Made by a program: the position numbers and the translations under genes
From: Bacteroidales bacterium
Lineage (GTDB): Bacteria > Bacteroidota > Bacteroidia > Bacteroidales > UBA932
Direction: 5' to 3'
DNA length: 64,000 bases
Assembly (NCBI GenBank): GCA_017634595.1
Contig: JAGBNC010000036.1
Coordinates: 62,001 to 126,000 of the forward strand
Notes under the pieces: model-generated
Told to the model about the DNA's origin: nothing
The model's input: only the letters and a program-made list of their open reading frames with translations
Database searches by the model: none
Shown here: in pieces, positions 16,562 to 25,800 of the stretch
Layout of the letters: each line of letters opens with the position of its first letter
Position numbering within the stretch: position 1 is the first letter of the stretch

Positions 16562-17593
16562 ATGAAATGCATATCTTTTACATGCGATTACAATGAAGGG
16601 GCGCATCCCAGAATACTTGAGCGTCTGTCGCAGACCAATTTAGATCAGGAACCCGGTTATGGGGATGACAGTTTCTGTGCGGCAGCACGTAACAAAATAA
16701 GGGAAGCTGTCAACTGTAAGGATGCAGATGTGTTTTTCCTTGTGGGTGGGACACAGACCAACGCTACCGTGATCGACGCCATGCTGCGCAGCTACGAAGG
16801 AGTAATTGCCGCCCATACGGGCCACATAGCAGTGCACGAAAGCGGAGCAATCGAAGCTGGCGGACATAAAGTCATAACCCTCCCCGGGAAGCATGGCAAG
16901 CTGGATGCCGGAAGCATCAGGGCTTACATGGATGCTTTCCTCGCCGATGAGGCCAAAGACCATATGGTCCAGCCCGGCATGATCTACATCTCATTTCCTA
17001 CTGAATACGGCACCCTTTACTCGGCCTCAGAGCTCTATGAAATCAAAGCAGTAAGCGAGCATTATTCGCTGCCGGTATTCATTGACGGAGCCCGTCTGGG
17101 TTACGGACTGGCAAGCCCGGAGTGCGACCTGACGCTTCCCACTCTTGCACAGCTCTGCGACGTGTTTTATATCGGAGGCACAAAGGTCGGTGCGCTGTGC
17201 GGAGAAGCTGTTGTGTTCCCGAAAGGCGACGCTCCCGCTCATTTCTTTACTACTATCAAGCAGCACGGAGCCTTGCTGGCAAAAGGACGTTTGCTCGGCA
17301 TCCAGTTCGACACACTATTCACTGACGGCCTGTACATGCAGATCAGCCGCAACGCCATTGAGCGCGCGATGGAACTTAGGCAGCTTTTTATTGACAAAGG
17401 CATACCTATGCTGCTGGACTCCCCCACCAATCAGCAGTTCCCTGTCATGAGCCGTGAGCAGCTAAAGCCCCTGGAGGGAAAGGTTCGATATGAGATATGG
17501 GAACAACTCCCCGACGGGCGCCTGGTAACTCGTTTCGCTACCAGCTGGGCCACCACCGGGGAGCAGATCAGGATGCTTGCGGAACTACTTTAG
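16562..17593 (+). CDS. Low-specificity threonine aldolase-like PLP enzyme (beta-eliminating lyase family)
   Basis: 343 residues from ATG 16562; a TTG at 16553 overlaps the -7 box and is rejected. PLP fold-type I layout: VGGTQTNATVIDAML near the N-terminus, the HIAVHESGAIEAGGHKV strand, FIDGARLGYGLAS with the PLP-pyridine Asp, and DVFYIGGTKVGALCGEAVVF, where the Lys of GGTK is the Schiff-base lysine. These are the motifs of low-specificity L-threonine aldolase, which cleaves threonine to glycine and acetaldehyde. A related beta-eliminating lyase cannot be fully excluded. The next two genes, kbl and tdh, form the other threonine-to-glycine route, so the region is a threonine catabolism locus. 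Its 3' end overlaps kbl by 9 bp. Confidence 0.88.
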   Translation: MKCISFTCDYNEGAHPRILERLSQTNLDQEPGYGDDSFCAAARNKIREAVNCKDADVFFLVGGTQTNATVIDAMLRSYEGVIAAHTGHIAVHESGAIEAGGHKVITLPGKHGKLDAGSIRAYMDAFLADEAKDHMVQPGMIYISFPTEYGTLYSASELYEIKAVSEHYSLPVFIDGARLGYGLASPECDLTLPTLAQLCDVFYIGGTKVGALCGEAVVFPKGDAPAHFFTTIKQHGALLAKGRLLGIQFDTLFTDGLYMQISRNAIERAMELRQLFIDKGIPMLLDSPTNQQFPVMSREQLKPLEGKVRYEIWEQLPDGRLVTRFATSWATTGEQIRMLAELL

Positions 17594-18775
17594 TACACCG
17601 AGCTGCTTTCCTACCTTGATGAAAGCATTGATGGCCTTGTCCAGCTGCTCACGCGTATGAGCGGCCGACAGCTGCACTCGAATACGGGCCTGTCCCTTGG
17701 GCACGACAGGATAGTAGAAACCGGTGACGAAGATTCCCTCTTCCGCCATAGCCGCGGCAAATTTCTGGCTAAGCGGAGCATCATATAGCATCACAGCGCA
17801 GATAGCGCTCTGAGTAGGTTTGATATCAAATCCGGCGGCTATCATCTTGTCACGGAAATAGTTAACATTCTCCTGCTGGCGGTCATGAAGTTCGTCGCTC
17901 TCTTCGAGCAGCTTGAAAAGCTCTATGCCGGCCGCGCATAGCATAGGCGGGAGCGAGTTGGAGAACAGGTACGGGCGCGATCTCTGGCGAAGCATATCAA
18001 TAATCTCCTGACGGCCGGTGGTAAAGCCTCCCACAGCTCCACCGAAGCTTTTGCCGAGCGTACCGGTGTGGATATCGATACGGCCATAAAGGTCAAAGAG
18101 TTCGGCAACTCCCCTACCTCTCTTGCCCACAACTCCGGCAGAGTGGCTTTCGTCCACCATCACAAGGGCGTCGTACTTCTCGGCAAGGTCGCATATCTTG
18201 TCCATAGGTGCCACGTTGCCGTCCATGGAAAATACACCGTCGGTTACAATGATACGGAAACGCTGTGCCTGAGCTTCCTTGAGGCAGCGCTCAAGGTCTT
18301 CCATATCCGCATTGGCATAGCGATAGCGTACAGCCTTGCACAGACGCACACCGTCGATGATTGAAGCATGGTTCAGAGCATCGGATATGATGGCATCCTC
18401 GGCGGTAAGCAAGGGCTCGAACACTCCCCCGTTGGCGTCGAAGCACGCAGCATAAAGAATTGTATCGTCAGTGTGGAAATATGCGGAAATAGCTTCCTCA
18501 AGCTGACGGTGCAGGTCTTGGCGGCCACAGATGAAGCGTACCGACGACATGCCGAAGCCACGCTCGTCCATGGCCTTCTTCGCAGCTGCGATCAGGCGGG
18601 GATTATCGGACAGGCCGAGGTAATTATTGGCGCAGAAATTAAGTGCCTTGCTACCGTCTTCCAGAGTGATCTCTGCACCCTGAGGAGAGCAAATAGTGCG
18701 TTCATGTTTGTAGAGTCCGGCCTCTTCAATGGCCTTCAGCTCCTGACGAAGATGGGATTGGAACTTTCCGTACAT
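17585..18775 (-). CDS. kbl: Glycine C-acetyltransferase (2-amino-3-ketobutyrate CoA ligase)
   Basis: 396 residues, the standard Kbl length. Alpha-oxoamine synthase motifs: FCANNYLGLSDNPRLIAAAK, SVRFICGRQDLHRQLE, ILYAACFDANGGVFEPLL, DALNHASIIDGVRLCKA, VMVDESHSAGVVGKRGRGVAE and TGTLGKSFGGAVGGFTTG, with the PLP Lys in the last. It converts 2-amino-3-ketobutyrate plus CoA to glycine plus acetyl-CoA, after Tdh. The start ATG at 18775 follows its -7 box by 32 nt. The leader holds one arm of the inverted repeat shared with tdh. Confidence 0.97.
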   Translation of the reverse strand: MYGKFQSHLRQELKAIEEAGLYKHERTICSPQGAEITLEDGSKALNFCANNYLGLSDNPRLIAAAKKAMDERGFGMSSVRFICGRQDLHRQLEEAISAYFHTDDTILYAACFDANGGVFEPLLTAEDAIISDALNHASIIDGVRLCKAVRYRYANADMEDLERCLKEAQAQRFRIIVTDGVFSMDGNVAPMDKICDLAEKYDALVMVDESHSAGVVGKRGRGVAELFDLYGRIDIHTGTLGKSFGGAVGGFTTGRQEIIDMLRQRSRPYLFSNSLPPMLCAAGIELFKLLEESDELHDRQQENVNYFRDKMIAAGFDIKPTQSAICAVMLYDAPLSQKFAAAMAEEGIFVTGFYYPVVPKGQARIRVQLSAAHTREQLDKAINAFIKVGKQLGVLK

Positions 18776-18787
18776 AATTTATGTGGC

Positions 18788-18836
18788 TTAATTGTAGTTT
18801 TCTCCTACAAAATTAATAAATTTGCACTACAATTAA
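18788..18836. promoter_or_regulatory. Divergent kbl/tdh promoters with an 11-bp inverted-repeat operator
   Basis: TTAATTGTAGT (18788-18798) and ACTACAATTAA (18826-18836) are perfect inverted repeats. Between them lie two perfect -7 boxes facing apart: TAATTTTG on the minus strand (18815-18808, kbl) and TAAATTTG on the plus strand (18817-18824, tdh). A third half-site CTACAA lies at 18805-18810. Each outer arm falls where transcription should begin for one gene, so a dimeric regulator bound here could repress both. The regulator is not identified. Confidence 0.6.
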
Positions 18837-18844
18837 TAGCACAA

Positions 18845-19798
18845 ATGAAAAATGTTTTAGTTATCGGAGCTACGGGCCAGATAGGGTCCGAACTCACAAT
18901 GAAACTCCGTAAAACTTATCGTCACGGCCGTATCGTCGCCGGATATATCCCCGGATCAGAGCCCAAAGGAGACTTGCTGGAAAGCGGCCCCGCCGAGCAG
19001 GCCAACGTATGCAACGGGAAACAGATTGCAGACATCGTTGACAAATACGACATTGACACAATATACAATCTCGCAGCCCTTCTTTCCGCTACGGCCGAGC
19101 GCCTGCCGCTCAAGGCCTGGGACATCCAGATGAACGGTCTCATCAATGTGCTTGAAGTTGCCCGCGAAAAGCGCTGCGCCGTGTTCACCCCGTCGTCGAT
19201 AGGGTCTTTCGGCCCCGACACCCCAAGAGACAATACGCCTCAGGACACTATTCAGCGCCCTACTTCAATGTACGGAGTAACAAAAGTAGCGACTGAACTC
19301 CTGTCGGATTATTACTTCCACAAATACGGCGTGGACACCCGTTCGGTGCGCTTCCCCGGCCTGATTTCGTACAAGACCCTCCCCGGCGGAGGCACCACGG
19401 ATTACGCAGTGGAGATTTACTATGCGGCTGTCCGGGGCGAGGAATTCGTGTGTCCCCTTGCTCACGGGACTTATCTGGATATGATGTACATGCCCGACGC
19501 CATCAAGGCGGCAGTCAACCTGATGGAAGCAGATCCAAGGTATCTCGTACACCGCAACTCTTTCAACATTGCATCGATGAGCTTCGATCCTGAAGAAGTG
19601 TATGAAGCCATACGCAAGCATGTTCCTAATTTCAAGATGCGTTACGAGGTTGATCCCGTACGCCAGGCTATAGCTGATTCGTGGCCCAACAAGATGGACG
19701 ATGTGTGTGCCCGCAAGGAATGGGGCTGGAGTCCGTCCTATAACCTTGAGACCATGACAAAGGACATGCTCAAGCATCTTAAGGAGAAGCTCCTGTAA
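18845..19798 (+). CDS. tdh: L-threonine 3-dehydrogenase, NAD-dependent epimerase (SDR) type
   Basis: 317 residues from ATG 18845. The Rossmann opening is VLVIGATGQIGSEL (GxxGxxG). The extended-SDR features are NLAALLSATAERLPLKAW, FTPSSIGSFGP and the catalytic YGVTK (Tyr-x-x-x-Lys) in PTSMYGVTKVATELLSDYY. This SDR-type Tdh is unrelated to the zinc enzyme of E. coli and is known from Bacteroidota, Flavobacterium and animals. It oxidises threonine to 2-amino-3-ketobutyrate, the Kbl substrate; kbl is divergent across a shared operator. It ends 4 nt before a strong hairpin. Confidence 0.95.
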   Translation: MKNVLVIGATGQIGSELTMKLRKTYRHGRIVAGYIPGSEPKGDLLESGPAEQANVCNGKQIADIVDKYDIDTIYNLAALLSATAERLPLKAWDIQMNGLINVLEVAREKRCAVFTPSSIGSFGPDTPRDNTPQDTIQRPTSMYGVTKVATELLSDYYFHKYGVDTRSVRFPGLISYKTLPGGGTTDYAVEIYYAAVRGEEFVCPLAHGTYLDMMYMPDAIKAAVNLMEADPRYLVHRNSFNIASMSFDPEEVYEAIRKHVPNFKMRYEVDPVRQAIADSWPNKMDDVCARKEWGWSPSYNLETMTKDMLKHLKEKLL

Positions 19799-19802
19799 AG
19801 AC

Positions 19803-19829
19803 TAAGGGCGGCCCCAGTGGCCGCCCTTA
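19803..19829. terminator. Bidirectional hairpin terminator between tdh and hpf
   Basis: TAAGGGCGGCC (19803-19813), a 5-nt loop, and GGCCGCCCTTA (19819-19829) form a perfect 11-bp stem between the convergent tdh and hpf genes. Flanking T/A runs are weak. Confidence 0.75.
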
Positions 19830-19851
19830 TAAATTACCGCAGTACAGCGGA

Positions 19852-20145
19852 TTATTTGTCGAACAGTTTTTCTTTGGCGCGTGTGAGTTTCTCCTTCATG
19901 GCGTCAACAGCTCCTGTGACAGCATTCTCAAATGTGTCTGCGATCTTCTCGATGATAAGGTCGTCACCGGGAATGTGGATGTGAAGCTTGGCTTTCTTGC
20001 CTTCTTTCACGTCTTCAAGAGTAACTTCCGTCTCCGGAGGAACCCCTGGAAGGAAAAATTTCTCCAGACGATTCACTTTTTTCTCGACGAACGCAGTGAG
20101 CTTCTCACCAGCGTCGAACTTGAGGGCTTTGAGTTTAATCTCCAT
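19852..20145 (-). CDS. hpf: Ribosome hibernation promoting factor (HPF/RaiA)
   Basis: 97 residues from ATG 20145 (MEIKLKALKFDAGEKLTAFVEKKVNRLEKFF). The pattern of alternating basic and acidic residues, the VTLEDVKEGKKAKLHIHIPGDDLI strand pair and the C-terminal helix fit the short HPF/RaiA fold that binds the small ribosomal subunit and silences ribosomes in stationary phase. The start lies inside the 3' end of the xer gene (11-bp overlap). Unusually for this order, a GGAGG (minus strand, 20155-20151) stands 5 nt before the ATG, a good Shine-Dalgarno sequence within the xer coding region. Confidence 0.9.
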   Translation of the reverse strand: MEIKLKALKFDAGEKLTAFVEKKVNRLEKFFLPGVPPETEVTLEDVKEGKKAKLHIHIPGDDLIIEKIADTFENAVTGAVDAMKEKLTRAKEKLFDK

Positions 20146-21055
20146 TTTTACCTCCGTTTTTGGCCCTTGGATGGGCGTTAGTATAAACTTTTTGCAGCCG
20201 TTCGACGGTATTGTGCGTATAGACCTGAGTAGCCGCCAGAGAACTGTGGCCGAGCAACTCCTTGATGGAGTTAAGGTCGGCTCCTTCCTGAAGGAGTTCT
20301 GTAGCCAGGGTGTGGCGCAGGACGTGCGGGGAGCGGCGGACCGTGATGTCCGGCACAGGCGCAAGCTCTGCTTTTACCACCCTGTCCACGAACACCGGAT
20401 AGAGACGTCCTCCGCCGGGAGTACGCAGTAAAGGTGCCGCAGGATCATAAGCATCATCCGTCAAAGAACTGACTGCACTCAAATATAATGAAATTTCTTC
20501 ACAAAGAGAAGGAATCAAAGGAATTTCGCGCATTTTATCACCTTTGCCACGGACCCTCAACACCTGCCGGGAGAAATCCACGTTCTCGACATTCAGGGAA
20601 ATAAGCTCCGACCGTCGCAGGCCGCACGAAGCAAGCATGCTGATTATAAGCCGGTTCAGTTTCTGTTTATATGTTCCGAACTCAGGATCGCCCTTGGTGC
20701 CTTCAAAATATGCATCCATTGACTTCTCCTTATAGAAAAGAGGCAGGCGCTTTTCGGTCTTCGGGCGCTTGACAAGATGCACTGGATTGCTCTGTAGTAC
20801 GCCCTGCTTCATAAGGAAACGGCAGAAGCCGCTCAACACGCTCAGATGCTGCATGACTGTGCGCGCCGACATTTTCCGTTCGTCCAGAAGATGCACCTCA
20901 TAAGCACGTATTGTATTGACCGTCATCAGCTTGCCAAAGTCCTCAGAGCCATCGCAGAAGCGCACAAAATCATCCAGCACCTCCGCATAAATATCACAGG
21001 TGCGCTGAGAATAACGGCGGACATCCCGCACATATGTGATGTACTTATTTCGCAT
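20135..21055 (-). CDS. Tyrosine recombinase, XerC/XerD-like
   Basis: 306 residues from ATG 21055. The N-terminal SAM-like core-binding domain spans about 1-100. The catalytic domain has the full tyrosine-recombinase set: Arg in MLASCGLRRSELISL, the beta-strand Lys in VRGKGDKMREIPL, HVLRHTLA (His and Arg), GHSSLAATQVYTH with the late His, and the nucleophile Tyr. Length and lack of extra domains fit a house-keeping Xer protein that resolves chromosome dimers at dif. Whether it is XerC or XerD cannot be told. It overlaps cca and hpf by 11 bp each, so it belongs to their operon; no mobile element surrounds it. Confidence 0.9.
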   Translation of the reverse strand: MRNKYITYVRDVRRYSQRTCDIYAEVLDDFVRFCDGSEDFGKLMTVNTIRAYEVHLLDERKMSARTVMQHLSVLSGFCRFLMKQGVLQSNPVHLVKRPKTEKRLPLFYKEKSMDAYFEGTKGDPEFGTYKQKLNRLIISMLASCGLRRSELISLNVENVDFSRQVLRVRGKGDKMREIPLIPSLCEEISLYLSAVSSLTDDAYDPAAPLLRTPGGGRLYPVFVDRVVKAELAPVPDITVRRSPHVLRHTLATELLQEGADLNSIKELLGHSSLAATQVYTHNTVERLQKVYTNAHPRAKNGGKNGD

Positions 21056-22457
21056 GCAGCCCAAGTTCTGGCGCGTGTTTACGCATATATTCGTCGGCTT
21101 CTTCGAAATTGTTGCCTATTATGCCGTCGAGAATAGCTTCCTTGACCATTTCTTTCAGGGTACCGATTTCATGGCACGGCGGGATTCCATATACCTGCAT
21201 GACATACTCTCCCGTGATAGGATTTTTGAAGTTGCGTATCCGGTCCTTCTCCTCAACCACCTGCATCTTCTGCTTCACCAGTTCAAAATTGGAACGAATG
21301 CGAGCCACCTTTGCAGGATTCTTGGAAGTGATATCGGCATTACACAGAATCATCAGGGAATCAATATCGTCGCCGGCATCGAAGAGCAAACGACGCACGG
21401 CACTGTCGGTCACTTCTTCATCTACCAGGGAAATGGGACGCATGTGCAGCCAAACCATCTTGCGCACGAATTTCATTTCATCCTGCGAAAGTCTCAGCCG
21501 GTTGAATATCCCCGGCACCATCTTGCTGCCCAGCACGTCATGCCCATGGAAAGTCCAGCCGATGGCGGGGTCGTAGCGCTTGCTGGCAGCCTTGCCCACG
21601 TCGTGAAGCAGTGCAGCCCAGCGCAATGGAATACTGTCCGAAACTGCGGCCACATTGTCAAGCACCGCAAGCGTATGGGCAAAATTGTCCTTGTGTCCCC
21701 TGCCATCCACGGTCTCCACGCCTTTGAGCGCCGATAGTTCGGGAAGGATATGCGGCAGGAGCCCGGCCTCGTCCATCAGGCGGAATGCCATCGACGGGCG
21801 CGGAGTAGCAAGCATCTTCACAAGCTCTTCGGCGATACGTTCCACCGACAGTATGCTCAGGCGCCCGGCAAGCCTGCGCATTGAATCCATCGACTCCGGG
21901 ACAATCTGGAATTCAAGCTCCGGGGTGCTGAGTTTGGAAGCAAAGCGCACAGCTCTCAGCATACGCAAAGGGTCGTCGGAATAAGTAGTATCAGGGTCAA
22001 GAGGCGTACGGATAATGCCGGCAGCCAGATCCCTCACACCCCCGAAAGGATCTACGATCTCGCCGAAGTTATCAGGCATAAGGCTGAGTGCCAGCGCATT
22101 AATTGTGAAATCGCGGCGCTGCTGATCATCCTCGAGAGTACCATTCTCTACTATCGGCTTACGCGACTCCCGACGGTAAGACTCTTTGCGGGCCCCCACG
22201 AACTCAATCTCGTCTCCGTGAAACTTAAGCATCGCGGTGCCGAAACTGGGAAAATACGAAACCGGCCGGCCGCAACTCTCTCCCACTGCACGGGCGAAGT
22301 CTATACCGCTTCCTTCTACTACTATGTCGATGTCCGTACACTCCCGCCCCAAGAGGCAGTCGCGCACATATCCGCCGATGACAAAAGCTTTGACGCCTCT
22401 CTGTCCGGCAATCTCTCCGACAAGCTTGAAAATGGGCCTGTCCAGAAACTGTGACAT
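21045..22457 (-). CDS. cca: CCA tRNA nucleotidyltransferase with HD domain
   Basis: 470 residues from ATG 22457, whose first base is shared with the stop of the gene before (TAATG); an in-frame ATG at 22469 would add four residues. Class II polymerase head: VIGGYVRDCLLGRECTDIDIVVEGSG, with the catalytic Asp pair in TDIDIV, then DFTINALALSL, DPFGGVRDLAAGIIRTPLDPDTTYSDDPLRMLRAVRFA. An HD phosphohydrolase motif (AALLHDVGKAASK) lies in the C-terminal half. It adds or repairs the 3' CCA of tRNAs. This matters here because tRNA-Asp and tmRNA do not encode CCA while tRNA-Val does. Confidence 0.95.
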   Translation of the reverse strand: MSQFLDRPIFKLVGEIAGQRGVKAFVIGGYVRDCLLGRECTDIDIVVEGSGIDFARAVGESCGRPVSYFPSFGTAMLKFHGDEIEFVGARKESYRRESRKPIVENGTLEDDQQRRDFTINALALSLMPDNFGEIVDPFGGVRDLAAGIIRTPLDPDTTYSDDPLRMLRAVRFASKLSTPELEFQIVPESMDSMRRLAGRLSILSVERIAEELVKMLATPRPSMAFRLMDEAGLLPHILPELSALKGVETVDGRGHKDNFAHTLAVLDNVAAVSDSIPLRWAALLHDVGKAASKRYDPAIGWTFHGHDVLGSKMVPGIFNRLRLSQDEMKFVRKMVWLHMRPISLVDEEVTDSAVRRLLFDAGDDIDSLMILCNADITSKNPAKVARIRSNFELVKQKMQVVEEKDRIRNFKNPITGEYVMQVYGIPPCHEIGTLKEMVKEAILDGIIGNNFEEADEYMRKHAPELGLHAK

Positions 22458-22864
22458 TATTGTGGACATATCATTTCTTCATATAGCGGCACCGAAGGCC
22501 ACGGCTTGAAAACACTGCCGTCCCTTCGGAATACCAAAGTTTTAACTCCGTTGGTCAACATGAGCCAGCGGACATCCAGCACCATATTATATCGAAGCGC
22601 CTGGCTAGCCACCGAGCTGTCAATGCTGACATCGGGACGCTTACATTCCACTACAGCCAGAGGCGCTCCGGAGCGGTCGTAAACGAGGATATCTGTACGC
22701 CACCTCTTGGATCCGAACTGCAGAGGCGCCTCGCTCATCATCAGGTGGGCAGGGACACGGGAGCCGTTCATCAAGACACTAATGAACCACTGGCGCACGC
22801 GCTCCTCGGGCGTATCCGCCACTTCCTTGCGGCGCAGAGGGTCATATAAGGTCTCAGTTGACAT
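22457..22864 (-). CDS. Stand-alone HsdR_N (type I restriction enzyme R N-terminal) nuclease-fold protein
   Basis: 135 residues. The sequence matches the small HSDR_N_2-type domain: EERVRQWFISVLMNGSRVPAHLMMSEAPLQFG, then RTDILVYDRSGAPLAVVECKRPDVSID, which supplies the PD-(D/E)xK elements (Asp in TDILVYD, Glu and Lys in VECKRP). The C-terminal strands (VRWLMLTNGVKTLVFRRDGSVFKPWPSVP) also fit. No methylase, specificity or helicase subunit is nearby. Such lone proteins are common in Bacteroidota next to house-keeping genes, and their role is unknown; a DNA or RNA nuclease is plausible. It overlaps the phosphoesterase gene by 11 bp and cca by 1 bp. Confidence 0.82.
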   Translation of the reverse strand: MSTETLYDPLRRKEVADTPEERVRQWFISVLMNGSRVPAHLMMSEAPLQFGSKRWRTDILVYDRSGAPLAVVECKRPDVSIDSSVASQALRYNMVLDVRWLMLTNGVKTLVFRRDGSVFKPWPSVPLYEEMICPQ

Positions 22865-25800
22865 TGCCCTGTTTCATGTATGCAGGATACCAGCAGTCAG
22901 TGCTGATGATCTCCGTGCTGCTGTAACTGTTGCCGTATCCGTCAGTCGCCACCACGCGCACGTCTGCATCGGGATTCTTAAGCGTATAGGTAAACATATG
23001 GTACATGCTGGTATAGTAGGAGGTATTGCTGCGCCCCCTTCCTCGCACTCCTATATGATAGCCTATGGCCCACCAGTCCTGACTGGAGCTGGCATTCACT
23101 TCATAAGTAGATCCGCTGCTGACAGAACTAAAGGTCTGCCGGTTTTGCGTCATGAGGGTGGCATTGCCGCTGAGCGTTCCGTTCTCATACACCTGCACTT
23201 TCCAGCGGCTGTCTCCATTGAACACGTTGATCATCAGGCGCGAAGCATCGCGATTCCAGTTAAACTTGGCATAGGAGCCACCTGTGATGATATTGCCGCG
23301 ATAGATACGCATCTGATAATCACGGCTGTCCATGTGGCTGTTGAAACCCATCGTGTACTCATCCTTGACGGTAGTACCGTTGATACGGTACACGGTATAG
23401 CCGTTAGGATTGCCGTCTCCTTCTATATTGCTCCACCACCACTGACCGCACACGGCGCCATGGATGTGCTCGTTGATGCCGCCTACGCTGGGCGCATATC
23501 GCTTATAATGAGTGTGGCCCGAGAATATTTTAGCTGCTTTGTACTGCTTTAGCAATGACAGTATGTCGCTGACATGCTGGTTGCTTGTCCTGCCGGCCAG
23601 AGGAATATGGCCACAAAGTATGACCATCTTGGTCTTAGGCACGTTTGCCAGGTCAGCCTGCAGCCATGCCCACTGCTCGTCAGTGTAGCCGCAATGGTAG
23701 TCGGAAGCATCGGTAGTGCTGTCATATATAATATTGCGCATGCAGACCACATGTACATCGCCACGGTTGAATGACAGATTCACAGGGCCAAATGCCTGCT
23801 CAAAGCTGCGTTGGGCCTTGAGATACAAAGTGCTGCTGCGGTTATCCGTCGTCAGAGGTGTATTGGTGTGGAAGAAAGTATAATCGTGGTTACCCATGGT
23901 CTGGAACAGCGGCATATCCAACTCGGCACAATGGCGCACCATTACGGCCAAGCCGGGGTTGGAGTTGCGCCCGTCTTCGGAATACACAATATCGCCAAGT
24001 GTCACTCCGTAGCACGGCAGAGACAAGGACGCAATATGGCTGTTAATACCTGGAACCGCCTCCTGCAGGAACCGGTCAGTATCTGCTATGTTCTGACCGC
24101 CGCGCTTAGCATAATGAGCCTGAGGATCGGCAAGAGCGAAGAGCATGAACTCATTCTCAACGGCCTGACGCTTAAATGTAAAATTGTACGAAGAGCCAGA
24201 ATCTTCGTAAGGGAGGAAGAAATCAGGACGGCCGTCAGGCTTCTTTTCTATTACGGCATCGGACGGCATGGACACATAAATATACCAGCTGTCGGGTGTG
24301 GTCTCGAGATGATACTTGCCGTCCGCATCGGTCACTGCCACAGAGAAGCCGTCGCTGACGCTTATGCCCGAAGCCGGAGTGCCGTCTGAATACTTGACGG
24401 TTCCCTCGGCATACATAGTCCCGTAAGGAGCCTCGGTATTGCAATACGCGTGAATGACGTGGGTAGTAGAAGCATAGGAGGTACCGGAAAGGTATTTGCT
24501 GAAATTGAGCTTGTTCAACTCGACGCTTGTACCCCCGAAGGTAACGTTTCCTTTCACCTCGATGGGCTCATCCGGAGTGCCAAGTACTACGTTCTTGCTG
24601 GTTTCTTTATTATAAGTCCCGAGCACCATTCCCACTCCACTGCGGTCGGCACCCCCGCTGATTACGTCGCAAAGCACCTTGCAGGACGCCGAAGATGTGA
24701 GATTTACGCCTCCGTGGCAGCCAATCAGGCCACCAAGGCCGAAGATAGTGATATCGGACACCACATTGCCGGTATTCACGCATCCCGACAGACTGTGGTC
24801 CTGGGAATGGAAGGCATTGATACCGCCTATACAGGAGCCAGGATCGGAAGATTTGATGTACAGCCGTCCGCTATTGGAGCAGTTTTCTAAGGCGCCAGTA
24901 CCGCCCATGATACCACCCAGACGAACTTTTCCTGCGCCGGACATAGTTATGCTGCCGCTGTTGACGCACCCCGAAGTCTTACATGCAATCTGTTCATGCT
25001 CGCCGCTGGGCCATCCGACTATGCCTCCTATAGGAGAATTGGATTTGTTGGCATCAAAGGCTACATCTATGTCGCCCTCGTTGGTACAGTCAATGATGCT
25101 GGTATGGTCGTTCAGGTCCTGGTACGCGCCCGTCTCATGAAAACTGCCGCCGCTTATGCCGCCGACATCCAGGATATAGTTCTTGGCCGAAAAAGCACTG
25201 CGGGTAGTGGTTACAGCACGTATGTTAAGTTTACCGGAATTGTGACAGTCCTTGACGTCTCCATATGGTGAACCGACTATGCCTCCTATCTGGTTGCGCT
25301 GATATTGATCGGGACATTTTTCAATAGCATCATTGACAAAAACAACATCACCAGAATTGGAGCAGGATGTCATGCTGAATCCATCGAATGCCGCTCCTAC
25401 GACTCCGCCAATATTAGTCGCTGAGGAAGCGATGCGGCCCAGTGCGCACATTCCGCTTCCGTACTGAAACTGAAGTGAAACTTCTGCAGTGTTTGAGCAG
25501 TTGCTCAATGCCCCTTCGCTGTATCCGGCTACTCCGCCCAGCGCTGCTCCTTTGATGGAAGAAGAGCTGGAAAACGATACTACGCCCTCATTGATACAGT
25601 GGTTCATTGTGCCGTAGTTGTATGCCGCCACGCCGCCCAAAACAATAGGAGCGGTGAGCGCCTCGGTCTTGCTCACGCTGACAGACGCTTTATTCCTTAT
25701 TGAGGCAAGGGTTCCGTTGTTAGTAAGCACAAGCGGAGCCGATTCAAGCGAGGCAGGCGTGAATGTCCCTTCAAGTACGATACCCGAGATCACGCCGCCG

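Noticed and set aside
18368-18844. N-terminal extension of the tdh frame by 159 codons
   Set aside because: It overlaps kbl on the other strand and both promoters; the Rossmann motif begins right after ATG 18845.
20135-21055. Tyrosine recombinase as the integrase of a mobile element
   Set aside because: Length, lack of extra domains, and tight overlap with cca and hpf fit a house-keeping Xer protein; no attachment repeats or cargo genes were seen.
22457-22864. HsdR_N protein as part of a type I restriction-modification or other defence system
   Set aside because: No methylase, specificity subunit, helicase or toxin-like partner lies nearby; all neighbours are house-keeping genes.
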